From positions 12,108,001-12,172,000 of the forward strand of contig CM059563.1 of assembly GCA_030386875.1 (NCBI GenBank): DNA of 64,000 nucleotides, in the 5' to 3' direction. Every line of letters starts with the position of its first letter. Within the stretch, counting starts at the first letter, position 1. The translations under genes and the position numbers were made by a program. Source of the DNA: Morinoia aosen. Lineage: Eukaryota > Arthropoda > Malacostraca > Amphipoda > Talitridae. The notes under the pieces are model-generated. The model ran no database searches. It was not told where the DNA came from and saw only the letters and a list, made by a program, of their open reading frames with translations. Positions 30,641 through 41,269 of this stretch are shown here, in pieces.

Positions 30641-33600
30641 GCGGGAGGAATTTTGTCTTGCTTTAGGTCAAACTGAGGTTACAGTAGAGGAGAGTAAAAT
30701 AAACATGCAAGACTTTTGGGGTATACAGAAGTTTTTTTAACTTTTAGTCCTGACCATTAGATGGCTATGTAGGTCGTGCAGCCTGTGACTTTCCTAGTCA
30801 AAGACAACAGCAGCTTGTGGTTTTCTGAAAAACGTAGATAACCTTTTTTACTGTAGTGTCTTTCAATGGCAAAAGCAACATTTCTCAGTTGTTGTTAGAT
30901 GATTAACAAACAGCGTTTCCACGGCGGTTTTTCCTACAGTACCAAATCCAATTCATTTTCTGGGGTACTGCTATCGCCGGCAGGATTACCCATTTTGTAA
31001 TGATAGCATATTCATTAAAATGAAAGAATTGCGCCATACCTGTAGGTTGACAAACTCAACCTCATCGCTCAATTATCGCTCACTTTTTACAAAACTTACC
31101 TGAATGTTTCTGTGAAAAGAAGATGGGATTCATAGCAAAAGCTATGGAAACTTTTCTGTTATAATCTAATTTATTTTTCCCCCATACTTCCTCGACGTTA
31201 CTGCAGCGTGTTGAGCAACAGTTCTCTAACCGAGTAGACACCATTCAACACAAAAGTCTACAAGTTTCTTAAGTTTTAGGTAGACCAGGGGCCACTCAAG
31301 CTCAATTAAGCTATATTGATGAAACTAATTTGTCGATTTTTGAGATATCTTACTTGCAATGTGAGAACGCGAGCCAAACAAAAAGTGAGCATATTTACTT
31401 GCAAGCGTTTCTGAGTACTCGGTCGATCCATTTCCATCATCTGTGCTGTGACAAAAATGCATAAGTCAAAGTTAAAACACAGGGAAAAGGAGTAGATACA
31501 CTAAAAGCTTGACAAATCAAATACTTAGTACATCACGCGTAGTATCTTCTCATTCAAGTGCATGCATTCAGCATTCACATGCCGGTTAAATCAATCACTC
31601 ACAGGACTAAAGAGTTTGAGTTGAAATGTGAGAGCTTAATATTAATATCAACGCCCCTTGTCAGTGATTGACAGGAATCTTGAGGTTAAAATGAATGAAG
31701 TTCTAAATAACGGAGGTCTAATTCTTTCTCACCATCGCTGACTGTAGCATTATGGATTACTTTACTATATAGAGTAATCTGAACTCTTACAATGGCCTCT
31801 ATGCTGCTCACTGAAATAGGGATGCATTTGGACGGCTCGTTCTGGGAGAAGTACAAGAGTGTTGGCTGCATCAGATAAATTATAATCATTGGAGAGTTGT
31901 ATGCCAACATATGATTGCAGGCGGGAATCACACTTATGCAGATACAATCACTACCCAGGCACTCCTGCAGTCGTTCGTTCAAAAAATGAGGCATTCTCAA
32001 GATTAATCCTACAAAACGTTTCCACGTCAGCAAAAGAGAAGGTAGTGTTTGAAAATCAGAGACAGCAGTTTTTCTTTCAATTCTGTGCTCGAATAACTAC
32101 TGAACGGTAGCCCCGCGTAAACCTTGCTGCGGTCAGAACAGTAGGATGAGCGCAAAATTTTCACCTAAATATCTTTTAACCTTCTTATTAAGAAGAAATT
32201 TAGGATAATTGTTTTTTAACAGTAACCTGACAATGAATTTTATTTCCTTATGAAATATTGCGCAGGAATTGGATAATTTATGTACTATATACAAAACGGT
32301 GGTAATGGATGTCCTGATAGATCCCATGAAAATGCTGCTGAAAAAATTAGTACTCAAACCAGTAAATGTTGGTTCTTCCCCTTGGACGACGCGGAAATTG
32401 GAAAATTCTTCGACAATGATAAAAGTTTGAATCTACGTAGTCTTTGGCACATCAAAACTTTGGAGTTCGCAGCAAGGCATTTCCTTCATTTAATTTATCC
32501 GCGCTAGCAATGCTTCTATATGTCACGAGTGTCTGGTTTAACCTAATATTTCAAATTAAAAACAGTTTCAATTACGTCTAGTTTTGATTACTTCCAAAAA
32601 TGAAAAAACTGCATAGTTAAAGCTTACTTACGTCAGCTTTTCCCATATAAGTGCTCTATATCGGTGCGTTTGTAAAATTGTACCAATGTCTTGTATTTTT
32701 TCGATAGTAAACTATAAAATGTATCATATTTTTCAGCCATCTCTTGTGAAAATGCAAGATTTTACCCACTGTTTGTCAACAAGTTTTACGACATCGGAAT
32801 ATTACCATCAGCAAGTTCCTCTCTCTCATGCGTTCGTAGCTCTGCAGGTTGTAACTCTTGGCTGAGCAAAAGTGACTATTGCTCATTTAGTCGACAAAAA
32901 TTATGCACATGACAACTTTGTTAATCGTCTTATTGATATCCAATTCACTTAGAGATCATACTCGTGAAGATCATCCATGAATGTGTTCATTTCTACACAC
33001 CGAGATCCGCACATGAACGGTGTTGACCTAAAAACGGGACTTGATGTTCAAGCCAACTTCAGACATTTGTTCTGCACGGAAAAGACGACCTGAAATGTAG
33101 AATGATAGATTTTTTCTAAAAGTTTTCTAAAAAAAGATTGAGTAGAAAATACTTTTAGACAAAATAACTGAAAATCGGAATTTTATATTGTTTGGTGTAC
33201 TAGATCAGCTTCATGAACAAGAAAGGAATTTCAAACCTAAGGTTGAGCTCGTTCCTTTTTTAGATGAGCTGTTTAAATCAGAGCACTAGTGCCACACCAT
33301 AACTATTTCTCAATACAATTTTTTGCATTCATTTTATTCTTACTGCATCTTTCACGCGTCTCCCAAACATCCACTGAAGAGCTTATTTAAGGTGCTGAGG
33401 TGCAGGAGTTTCCTGAGGAGGAATGCAATATTAACGTACCCAGCCAGTACTGTTGTAAATGAGTCCCTTTTGATTTGTACACACCTTAGATATTTTTTTT
33501 TTTTAGTTTAACGAATAAAACGGAATGTTCCTACGTGTTTGCCTATTTCTTGTCCATCTACCCATGATTGTAACTAGACATATTTTTGTGTATACTATTG

Positions 33601-36121
33601 ATTATACAGATTTATTCGAAGGATACCATGAATCTAAACTTATTTATAATGAAATGAGAATTTATGTATGAATTCAAGTATCGAAGCCGTTAGTTCATGA
33701 TTTTGAGCAAATTCAATTTTTCTGGATGAAATATCTCAAGTATTTAATAATGTGCGCAAATAATGTGCGAGGAAATTAATTCTCAGAGTCACACATGAGC
33801 TAATCAATTAACTGAAAATACCCATATTAAACTCCTCTTAAGAACTGAAGGACGACCAATGGTGGCCATTGAACTTGTTTTTGCGTTTCATGACGGTAAC
33901 CTTAATGGCTCTTGTAAGTGCGTGCAGCTTTTTTGAGTTTCACAAGACAAATTTCGGAGATTAGATTAGATATTAGTTTGAGCCTCCCTGACCGTAACAA
34001 AGAAGTTCCAAAGAGAGGAAGGAAGACGGCATTATTTAGTATGGACTTAAGGGAACGCAGAATATAAGCACAAGGTGCATAGAAACAGTAAGTTGAGAAA
34101 GAAGTTTATGAAAAAAATAGATGCTGAACAAGAAAGTAGTAGGTGCTGAAAAGCAGGACAGCAGTGGAGCAAAAAATGATTGTTTGTAACAAAACCAAAG
34201 CCTATTCTATTTCAACAAAAGGATGGCCTGCCTAACCTTGATCTCAGTATCACACATATTCCCTTTGGGAGCGCTAATTCCATGCAGAGCGACAATAGTT
34301 GTACCCCTCTGAGGGGATAGATAAATTTGTGAAAGCAATTCAGACAGCGGATCATTCAGAGCACGTGGACCTCACGAGAAGTGACAGCAAGGTGAGAGAG
34401 GCTCGCTACTGCGTCACAACGCGGATAATTGCGCCTAAATATCTTTACTTTTCCTTCTTAATTAACTCCATAATTAACGAAATCCTTTTACTGTTAATAA
34501 CTATCATATATATATCACTGGAAGATGTTTTTTAGTCTTACACACATTCACAACCCAAGCTTGGTACAATGTACTGCCCCATCACAAATTCCCATGATTT
34601 GTTCGTTAGATATAATTAAGGAATCAGCCAAATCTAGGAATGTCACAAGTGCTGCAGGGCGCCCTGTTAAAAGCAAGCGGTTCCGACTCTAACCGCACAA
34701 ACACACAACTTTGTCTCCTGTGCACAAGCATCTGCTGCTGGTTTGGCTTGTGCTCGTAAGGAGTTCTTATGTACAACTGTAGGGCACAAGGCGGACTTAA
34801 CGAGAGTGTATAAGTGTTGGGCTCTGATTTTGTGGCGAATTCTGCTAAAATAAATTCTGAGAAGCGACGTTCGTAATTGATTCACCCGCAGAAGAATATT
34901 TATGGTTTTTTATCTTTCTTATAGTAGGGGTCTCGTGACAGAAAATCAACGGTAGTGTATTTCAATTAAAATTCGCCCAAGCAAATAACACAATAAATAA
35001 TTAAGTTTTTTATGAGACGAAATGCGGGTGAGAAATGCAATGTTAGATTTATAGTGTGCCACTATTTACGTACTGGAGTTCACGTGACTTATGTCGTGGC
35101 GAGCCAGAGTCGGATACAAATACATCTTACCCGAACTTGCTGGGTATGCGCACATGTGATCGGTTCTCTCAAGGTTTCCAATTTTGTCTCATCAAAAGAA
35201 TGTAGTCGCAAAGCTGGGGTTCAAGATAGCCTTGTTTAAGAACGATTATATCTCTGAACTCAAACTGAGGGCTGAACGTAAGCAACATAAATGAGCATCT
35301 GGATTAAAAATGCCAAAAATTTCCGCTGAAAAATCATTTATTTATTTATTCATTCATTTGCTAATGCAAATCCTTTTTCGCAGTTTTACGTTGAAATTTT
35401 TAGCTATCATTTATTCATTTCCCTTTTAATCTATTATAATTATAATTCATGAGCTTGTACTCGTGGGATTAATACGTACTACCAACAAGCATGTGTCCTA
35501 GAATTACTATTATACATATTTAAAATCTAATTAAATATTGTCACAACTGTGTGAGTTGAAGCGTGTTCGAATGTGTATGTGTGTAGTTCTGTTTCTTCGT
35601 GTAGAAGTTATTGTGTGTTTGTTTGATTGTTTGAATTCGGGTGCAGGCTTACGTATGGCTTTTTTGAATGTTTAAAAAATCAGTTTTTTATGGTTAGGCA
35701 TAACTATTTTTAAATCTATGTATTGTGACATAAGTTTCTTATATTTTTTTGCAATTTGTTGATTATCGTGTCTTGTTCTTCGTTTCACAGCACTGAGGAT
35801 GGAATCGGAGATTCCGAAACGTTTACTATTGAAAAAATTTATCCTTTTTTCTTCTTTTCATACTGCGCATAAGATTTCCAAAAAATCGTCCTTGCAATAA
35901 ATTTAATCTAAATAATTTGTTCAAAAAAGGCAATCAATATTACCTTTGGCTCTGAGGATCGAACGTGGGAGTGAGCTGTTTTACACACAATTTTGAATGT
36001 TAAAGTTTCAAATATCTACTTACAGATCTCACAATTACAGAACTACATAGTTCAGATATTTTGCTAGACAATAGTATGTCTGCTAACTGATTTGAAATTA
36101 AAAAAAAAATTTTGGCCGGAA
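30641..36121. other. 5.5-kb intergenic region, no supported gene
   Basis: AT-rich DNA with only short unrecognised open frames on both strands. Near 35790 the sequence CTGAGGATGGAATCGGAGAT followed by CCGAAACG resembles the GAAGATGG...CGAAACG tails of invertebrate retroelements, so a retroelement end is possible there. Confidence 0.6.
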
Positions 36122-36505
36122 ATGTTTCCAACTCCAACATTCTTGCCGCTGTTGCTTCTGTTAGTTACCTTGTCTGGAATTCTAAGCCAGCGTAGAAGCG
36201 ACCAAGAGACGGTTGAACTCCAAAGTACTTCTTACGACGAGGATGCGGGTTCTCCCCATCTGAAGGATGCCGAGAACAAGGGAGATGTTGTTATAGCCGA
36301 GACTGAAGGAAGTACACACCCAACTCCTTCAGCGCAGGCTGCATCGGACAGCACGAGAGAAAATGTCGCGCTAAAAAACCTCACTGCACAGATACCCACT
36401 GAGCAATGGACGAGTGAGGGCGATGGTAATGAAGGAAATATACAGTCGAGAATTGATGAATTTAATTCAGACAATAATGAAAGAAGTGGTAAAGTCTTGG
36501 CTTAC
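36122..36505 (+). CDS. SP1 exon 1, upstream part (signal peptide and acidic spacer)
   Basis: It encodes the signal peptide, then a spacer rich in Glu, Asp, Ser and Thr ending ERSGKVLAY. SP2 has ERTGKILAYY at the same place. As the sequence stands the frame ends at TAA 36506-36508, inside the insertion. Confidence 0.75.
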
Positions 36506-36743
36506 TAATTGTAAGAGACTGTTATCTCTTACAATTATCATTACATGTATTATCAAATGTAGATTAAGCTAGATTAGGAGTTCGTTGCCCTTAATCATTT
36601 CTTTTGACTAGTGACACGAGTTTTTCAATACTCGTGTGTGTGTATCATCTAAGTGTATTAATTTTAAGATATTTTAAAAACCAATGATGGTACTTTTGTA
36701 CCATCTCTATTGGAAATAAACCGTTTTTCTTTTTCTTCTTTCT
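36506..36743. mobile_element. 238-bp insertion in SP1 exon 1 with TTAC target duplication
   Basis: TTAC occurs at 36502-36505 and again at 36744-36747, directly flanking the insert. Removing insert plus one TTAC rejoins GKVLAY to YTTKTKN exactly as in SP2. The insert starts with a hairpin (ATTGTAAGAGA...TCTCTTACAAT), contains AATAAA and ends in a pyrimidine tract. A 4-bp duplication and internal poly(A) signal would fit a solo LTR, but TG/CA ends are not clear. A MITE or SINE is not excluded. Confidence 0.75.
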
Positions 36744-36747
36744 TTAC

Positions 36748-36899
36748 TATACGACAAAGACGAAAAACTTATTCGCAACGACCACCATATCAGTGCTGTT
36801 GACTTGTTTCTCCATGACCAACACGAACTCATGCACCGGCAGGCGCAAGAGGCGCAACATCAAAGAATTCATCGATGAAGCAGTGTTCGAAATGGAGAA
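36748..36899 (+). CDS. SP1 exon 1, downstream part (first Cys module and basic site)
   Basis: It encodes YTTKTKNLFATTTISVLLTC, then C-x8-C-T-G, RRKRRN and an acidic tail, ending GAGAA|GTATGC in phase 2. Splicing to 38007 yields NPEDLHGT, like SSEDLHGT in SP2. Confidence 0.82.
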
Positions 36900-38006
36900 G
36901 TATGCTTTCATTTAATTTTGTGAGATGCAAAATAATCACGAAGCTGTATTAATTTTTTTACGAATGCTTGAAAAAAGTTATAATCTAACGACTTAGTTTC
37001 AAACACAAAATTAAAATGAAGTAGTTTTCATTGAAATAATGTCCAAGGCTCGCACTACCTTCACAACATTGAATGGAATTTGATTATTGATTGAAATTAA
37101 TGATTAGTTTATAGATCAAGGATTAAATTCATAATAAACTCATTGATTAATGATTTAAACTAATGATTAGCTTATTACTTAATGCTTAAAATCAATGAAT
37201 AATAATTGCTTAATGATGAAAGTTGATGATTGACTTATTGTTCAGTCAAGAAAATGAATTTTTAGCTTATTGCTTAATGATTAGAATTCTAATGCTTGTG
37301 CATCCAGTAAATTAATCATGGTCGATATAATTACTTGTTTAGGCAGATGACATATATTTAGAAACAAGGAATGTTTCAATCAAAAATAACCAACAAAAAT
37401 TTTCTGAAACAGCCTTTTCACTATATGTGCTTCCAGCAATTCAAAAAACATTGATGGGAAATTTTTCTTCTAAGATACCGCAAATTAAAGCTCTTTGTAA
37501 AGTATTTCAAACTCATCGCCCAAATTCCAATGCTTTTAAGGTAATTACTTCTATCTGCTCTACTATTTTCCGTGCATGATCTTACAAATTCGCGGTCTGA
37601 GCTCATTCAGACAGAGCGAGGTTTTTTTTTAGGCATCCCTGATATTCCCAGTCTAACTTTTTCGCCGGAACATGCATGTTTTTCGCCACCCAAGTCATTA
37701 AATCGCTTGGGCGGCGAAAAAAATGCATGCCGGCGCCGAAAAATTTAGACTGGGTTGTGTCTCACCCTCTCTAGACATCCACTTAGTTTTATTTCTTGGT
37801 ACACTGCAGTGTGATTAATCTTTTTTCTTTTGTGTATTTCATCACATTAAATTTGAACCATAAATTTATCGTGTACGTACTTAAAAGCTATCAAGGTTAC
37901 CTGTATGAGTGATAGGAAATTTTGCAGCAGCGCTGTAAATATCAGGATTTTAACAAACAAACATCATTTGGAAACCCACTCCTGAACAAAATACTTTGCC
38001 TTGCAG
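36900..38006 (+). other. SP1 intron with AT-rich repeats and a palindrome
   Basis: It begins GTATGC and ends TGCCTTGCAG. It holds degenerate TTAATGATTAGTTTAT-type direct repeats (about 37080-37290) and the palindrome at 37647-37754. Confidence 0.75.
37647..37754. repeat. 108-bp palindrome (fold-back element)
   Basis: The arms start CCCAGTCTAA on both strands and pair over about 50 bp, including TTTTTCGCC, GCATG and CCCAAG, with a centre near TCATTAAAT. The terminal CCCAGTCTAA repeat suggests a small fold-back DNA transposon. The flanks both carry TT, too short to prove a target duplication. Confidence 0.75.
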
Positions 38007-38223
38007 CCCCGAGGACCTGCACGGAACAATCGTGGCCCCTGGCGACCCTGGGCTTGAAGAGGCGAGTCGGTTTGACCACAATCGGGACCCGAAGAGATTC
38101 ACGGTCTGGAGTACCCTGTTCAGCACGTTCACTCTCACCTCCACGTATTTCTTCCCCGGCACGACTGTGACCGTCAGCGCTCTCTGTGTGTACAACGGCT
38201 TGCCAAACACCTGCTTCGGGTGA
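38007..38223 (+). CDS. SP1 exon 2 (second Cys module)
   Basis: The acceptor is CTTGCAG, phase 2. It encodes PEDLHGT, an acidic stretch, DPKR, then FTVWSTLFSTFTLTSTYFFP, GTTVTVSALC and C-x8-C-F-G-stop (TGA 38221-38223). It is nearly identical to SP2 exon 2 in its second half, so selection has acted on it until recently. Confidence 0.88.
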
Positions 38224-38405
38224 AATCACGCTCGAGAATACTTTTCTGACAGATCTGAAAGTTTCTTCCACACAGATCACTTTCTGAGAAATTGCTACCT
38301 TATCCCTCAGATTTGTGAACCCTAACACTGAGCTGGGAATTTTTTCGACTGTTTCCATTCTCATCCCTTTTTGATTGTTGTTGCGCTGACTTTCATGTTA
38401 GTAAC

Positions 38406-38411
38406 AATAAA
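38406..38411 (+). terminator. poly(A) signal of SP1
   Basis: AATAAA lies 183 bp after the SP1 stop codon. Confidence 0.55.
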
Positions 38412-38663
38412 CGCTAACCAAACAACTTCGGAATTTACTTTCGTGAACATTTAAACATGATTAATAAAATGCCACTTCGAGTACAATTAAAACATTTTTG
38501 GCTCTTAGTTCAAACTGAAGTTTAAGAAATATTTTGGACACAAGTTCACGTTTCAAAAAATTTTAGAATCGAAATGTTTATCAGAATTTTAAAAATTGTG
38601 CTTCATAGAGCCTGCGTATACTCGCACTGTTGGCGTACTTGATCGAAGTATGTTTACGTTTTC

Positions 38664-38975
38664 AGATAACGTTTTATCGTCGTTAAAAGAGAAAAAGGAA
38701 AGAAAAATAGCAGCGTCATTGTTATTTACGACAAATGTCATCAGGAAAGTAAGGGGCATTGAGAGACAGAAAATCATTGGGAAAGTGAAGAGACTTGACA
38801 TCAGAAAATCATTGCGAAATGAGGAACGGGGGGACAGAAAATTATAAACATGAGAAGTGAGGAATTTGAAACCGAAAATCATTGCGCGAGTAAAGGACAA
38901 GAAAACAGAAAACCAAAGGGAAAGTGAGACGCGAGCGAAAGATAAAATCATCGGGAAAGAAGAGAAGATGAAAAA
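38664..38975. repeat. purine-rich degenerate tandem repeat
   Basis: The + strand is almost all purine, built from diverged copies of GACAGAAAATCATTGGGAAA followed by GTGAGG-like sequence, roughly 30-45 bp each. The long open frame on the opposite strand follows from this composition and is not considered a gene. Confidence 0.65.
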
Positions 38976-39845
38976 TAAAAACTAATTTGAGATCAGGAAT
39001 AATATTACAAGAAAATCTACACGGAATGAAGAAGTATACATGGTCTTCACATCATTTGAACATTTAACTATTCGATCAAATTTTTCTATGTCTTATATTT
39101 TCAAGAACATTTTGTAATAATTGAAGTATAACACAAATTTAAAACTCATTAGATTTAATGATGGTATTTCTTCGATCTTGTGTGTACTTTAAAAATGTTT
39201 GTGATACGCTGGAAAAAATTGAGCATCAAAATTAAAAGCTGTAAAACACATTAATAGTACAAAGCTTAAAGTTTTGATCAAATGTCGGCACTGAAAGCGT
39301 AGCTTCACAGTACTGTGAGTGAGCTCAGATCTGAGGTTCGGGGGGCTCTCCAGTATTAGTAAATTCTTGTGTAGAATAATTGGAATGCTCTCTTGGTTTA
39401 ATCCAACCCTCATGAGGTTACTGCGGTATGCCTATGTTGGTTTCCAATTAGTTTAGGATAAATATTATCAAGATGAGAGATTTAACTTTCAGATAAAAGG
39501 CGTGGGGGAAGCATTGAAAAATTAAGCACCTTTCATGAAATAATTCATCAATATCTTCCAAAATTATAATGAGTGAAACGAATGGTGAGACAAATGTTAT
39601 GCTGTGCTGTATGGACTTTCCAGCATTTTCTGAAAGAAAATCTAAAACAAGGCATGTTTCATTCTGACTGTATATCGTATATTGAATAAATCTGTGCTAA
39701 CTCCGTCGCAGAAATACTAACTCTCAACTGATTGGACCATAGTTTGATGTTTCTATGTAAAGACATATTTATTTCTCGCGCAGTATCGCAGGATGAAACC
39801 AGTAAATGTTACTCCGTAAATTAATCAAATTTTCACGTCTAAAAT

Positions 39846-41260
39846 ATGACCGACGCACTATCAAAATTAATCCCTTCGGTTATCAATAATAAAAACATCA
39901 ATTCCACAAACATAGACCAGACAGTATCAAACCTAATTTATGAGGTAAACAGTTTATTAAACACTGCATTCAATATGTGTTGCCCAATCATCACAGTTAC
40001 ACGGAAAAGACATGAAACTCTTTTATTACTTCAGGCATAATGTTAAAAACGTCAGATATTCCGACCATTACTGTATGGTGAAAAAAACAGCATCAATATC
40101 AGTGTTACGAAATTCAGGAATCGTGTACATCCAAGGAAAATTATAACCAAGGCAACCGATTTTACACCCAGATTGTTTTAATATGCCAATTTTTATGCGA
40201 CCAAACGTGTTATCTGTTCAATTACGTTAATAAGTCCTGAAATAATAGGTCAGGAAGGACTAAATTCTTTTCTCAAAAAATGAAATGAAACAAAAGGAAA
40301 AGTATTGTAAATTTCTTCAATTCTTTGTATTAACATCGGTAAAAAACCCAGCTGGAAGTTTTACTACTGATTCAACTCATCCCTTAATCTACGACTCGTA
40401 ACACATGACCAAGGAAGCATTTCTTGCTTTTTCATACGTGCTGATGACTCTGATATTCTTGTCTGCACAAACATTTCGAGAAAAGATGATCGTGGACAAA
40501 GTAGTCTCAGTAAAGTTATTGAAATATAAAGCTAATTCAAAATCTTCAGTCCTCGCAGACGTAATTCATCATTCTCTTTTCTTAGACATTTTTCAAGACT
40601 GTTTACAAATTATCTGCATAACTCCGGTTTTAATATGGTGTTAGAACAGGCGTACACAATTATAAACAAATTTCAGCCCCGTAATTTTATATTGAAATTT
40701 TCGATAAAATGGCCTCAAAGACTTGAAATCACCTTAAATGAAAATGATTTCTTTGCGTCTGGCAATAATATGGCTTCTAATCCAAAAGTTCGACAACGCA
40801 AGATTTAAATATTTAAATCCCCTCATCAATTTTAAAATAAGTATCGTGTCACTCCAAGTGTTTTCGAGTCTCGCAAAGCATTTGGTTTCTTGGATAAGGA
40901 ACGTTACTTTCAAAGCTCCACTGTCGTGGCTGACATTAAAGAATTGCTTCTAAAAGGTATAAATCATAACTAGAGAATATTAAACAATGCGTTGTTACTG
41001 GTAACACTTAATTAAGAATATATTATCCACGGAGTTCCTCAAGAATCTCTTCAGAGACCTTTCCTGTTCTATGCATTCAATCGTGTTCATCGTTGGTTTA
41101 AATGTATTCTTATTTCAAATTCATGTATTGCACTGACGGCAGTAACCTTTTTTCAATTCTATCTTATGAAAACGATATTCCAGTGACAGGTAATTAAAAT
41201 GAATAACGAACTGTAAAAAATTTCAACTAATCTCAAAGCTTATATGATGTTTTTAAATGT
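39846..41260 (+). pseudogene. decayed non-LTR retrotransposon reverse transcriptase
   Basis: Three reverse transcriptase blocks occur in the right order though not in one frame. FESRKAFGFLDKERYF at about 40863 matches the D-x-SKAFD block, with both Asp positions changed. GVPQESLQRPFLFYAFN at 41031 matches GVPQGSVLGPLLFLLF. YCTDGSNLFSI near 41126 stands where YADD should be. A 64-codon open frame at 39846-40040 (INSTNIDQTVSNLIYEVNSL) resembles the linker after the endonuclease of jockey/CR1-type elements. The element is dead; clade assignment is tentative. Confidence 0.72.
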
Positions 41261-41269
41261 AGATAAAAT

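Larger units (their letters stand above)
36122..38223 (+). pseudogene. SP1: two-module secreted protein gene, interrupted by an insertion
   Basis: Exon 1 is split into 36122-36505 and 36748-36899; exon 2 is 38007-38223. Without the insertion the parts join in phase to 250 codons. Start chosen at the second Met (MFPTPTFLPLLLLLVTLSG, a good signal peptide); an upstream in-frame ATG at 36092 would add ten charged residues. A variable acidic Ser/Thr/Glu-rich spacer follows, then YYTTKTKNLFATTTIS, identical to SP2. The Cys motif is C-x8-C-T-G followed by RRKRR. The 238-bp insertion puts a TAA directly after GKVLAY, so the allele shown makes only the signal peptide and spacer. The conserved downstream modules suggest the break is recent. 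Confidence 0.8.

Noticed and set aside
31686-32033. Minus-strand open frame of 115 codons
   Set aside because: No domain, signal peptide or splice support; composition like surrounding intergenic DNA.
36509-36770. Reading the SP1 insertion as an intron (GTAAGA donor at 36510)
   Set aside because: The in-frame TAA at 36506-36508 precedes that donor, and no acceptor restores frame. The flanking TTAC repeat fits an insertion better.
37942-38364. Minus-strand open frame of 140 codons over SP1 exon 2
   Set aside because: It is the reverse of a GC-rich exon whose + strand is clearly homologous to SP2 and SP3.
38589-38951. 120-codon open frame on the minus strand
   Set aside because: It lies over a purine-rich tandem repeat, so its Phe/Ser-rich reading follows from composition. 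No domain or splice context.
40405-40644. Apparent ADDSDILV motif like the YADD box of reverse transcriptase
   Set aside because: It needs a frame shift just before the motif and lies upstream of the SKAFD and GVPQ blocks, the wrong order for one element. Likely chance, or part of another relic.
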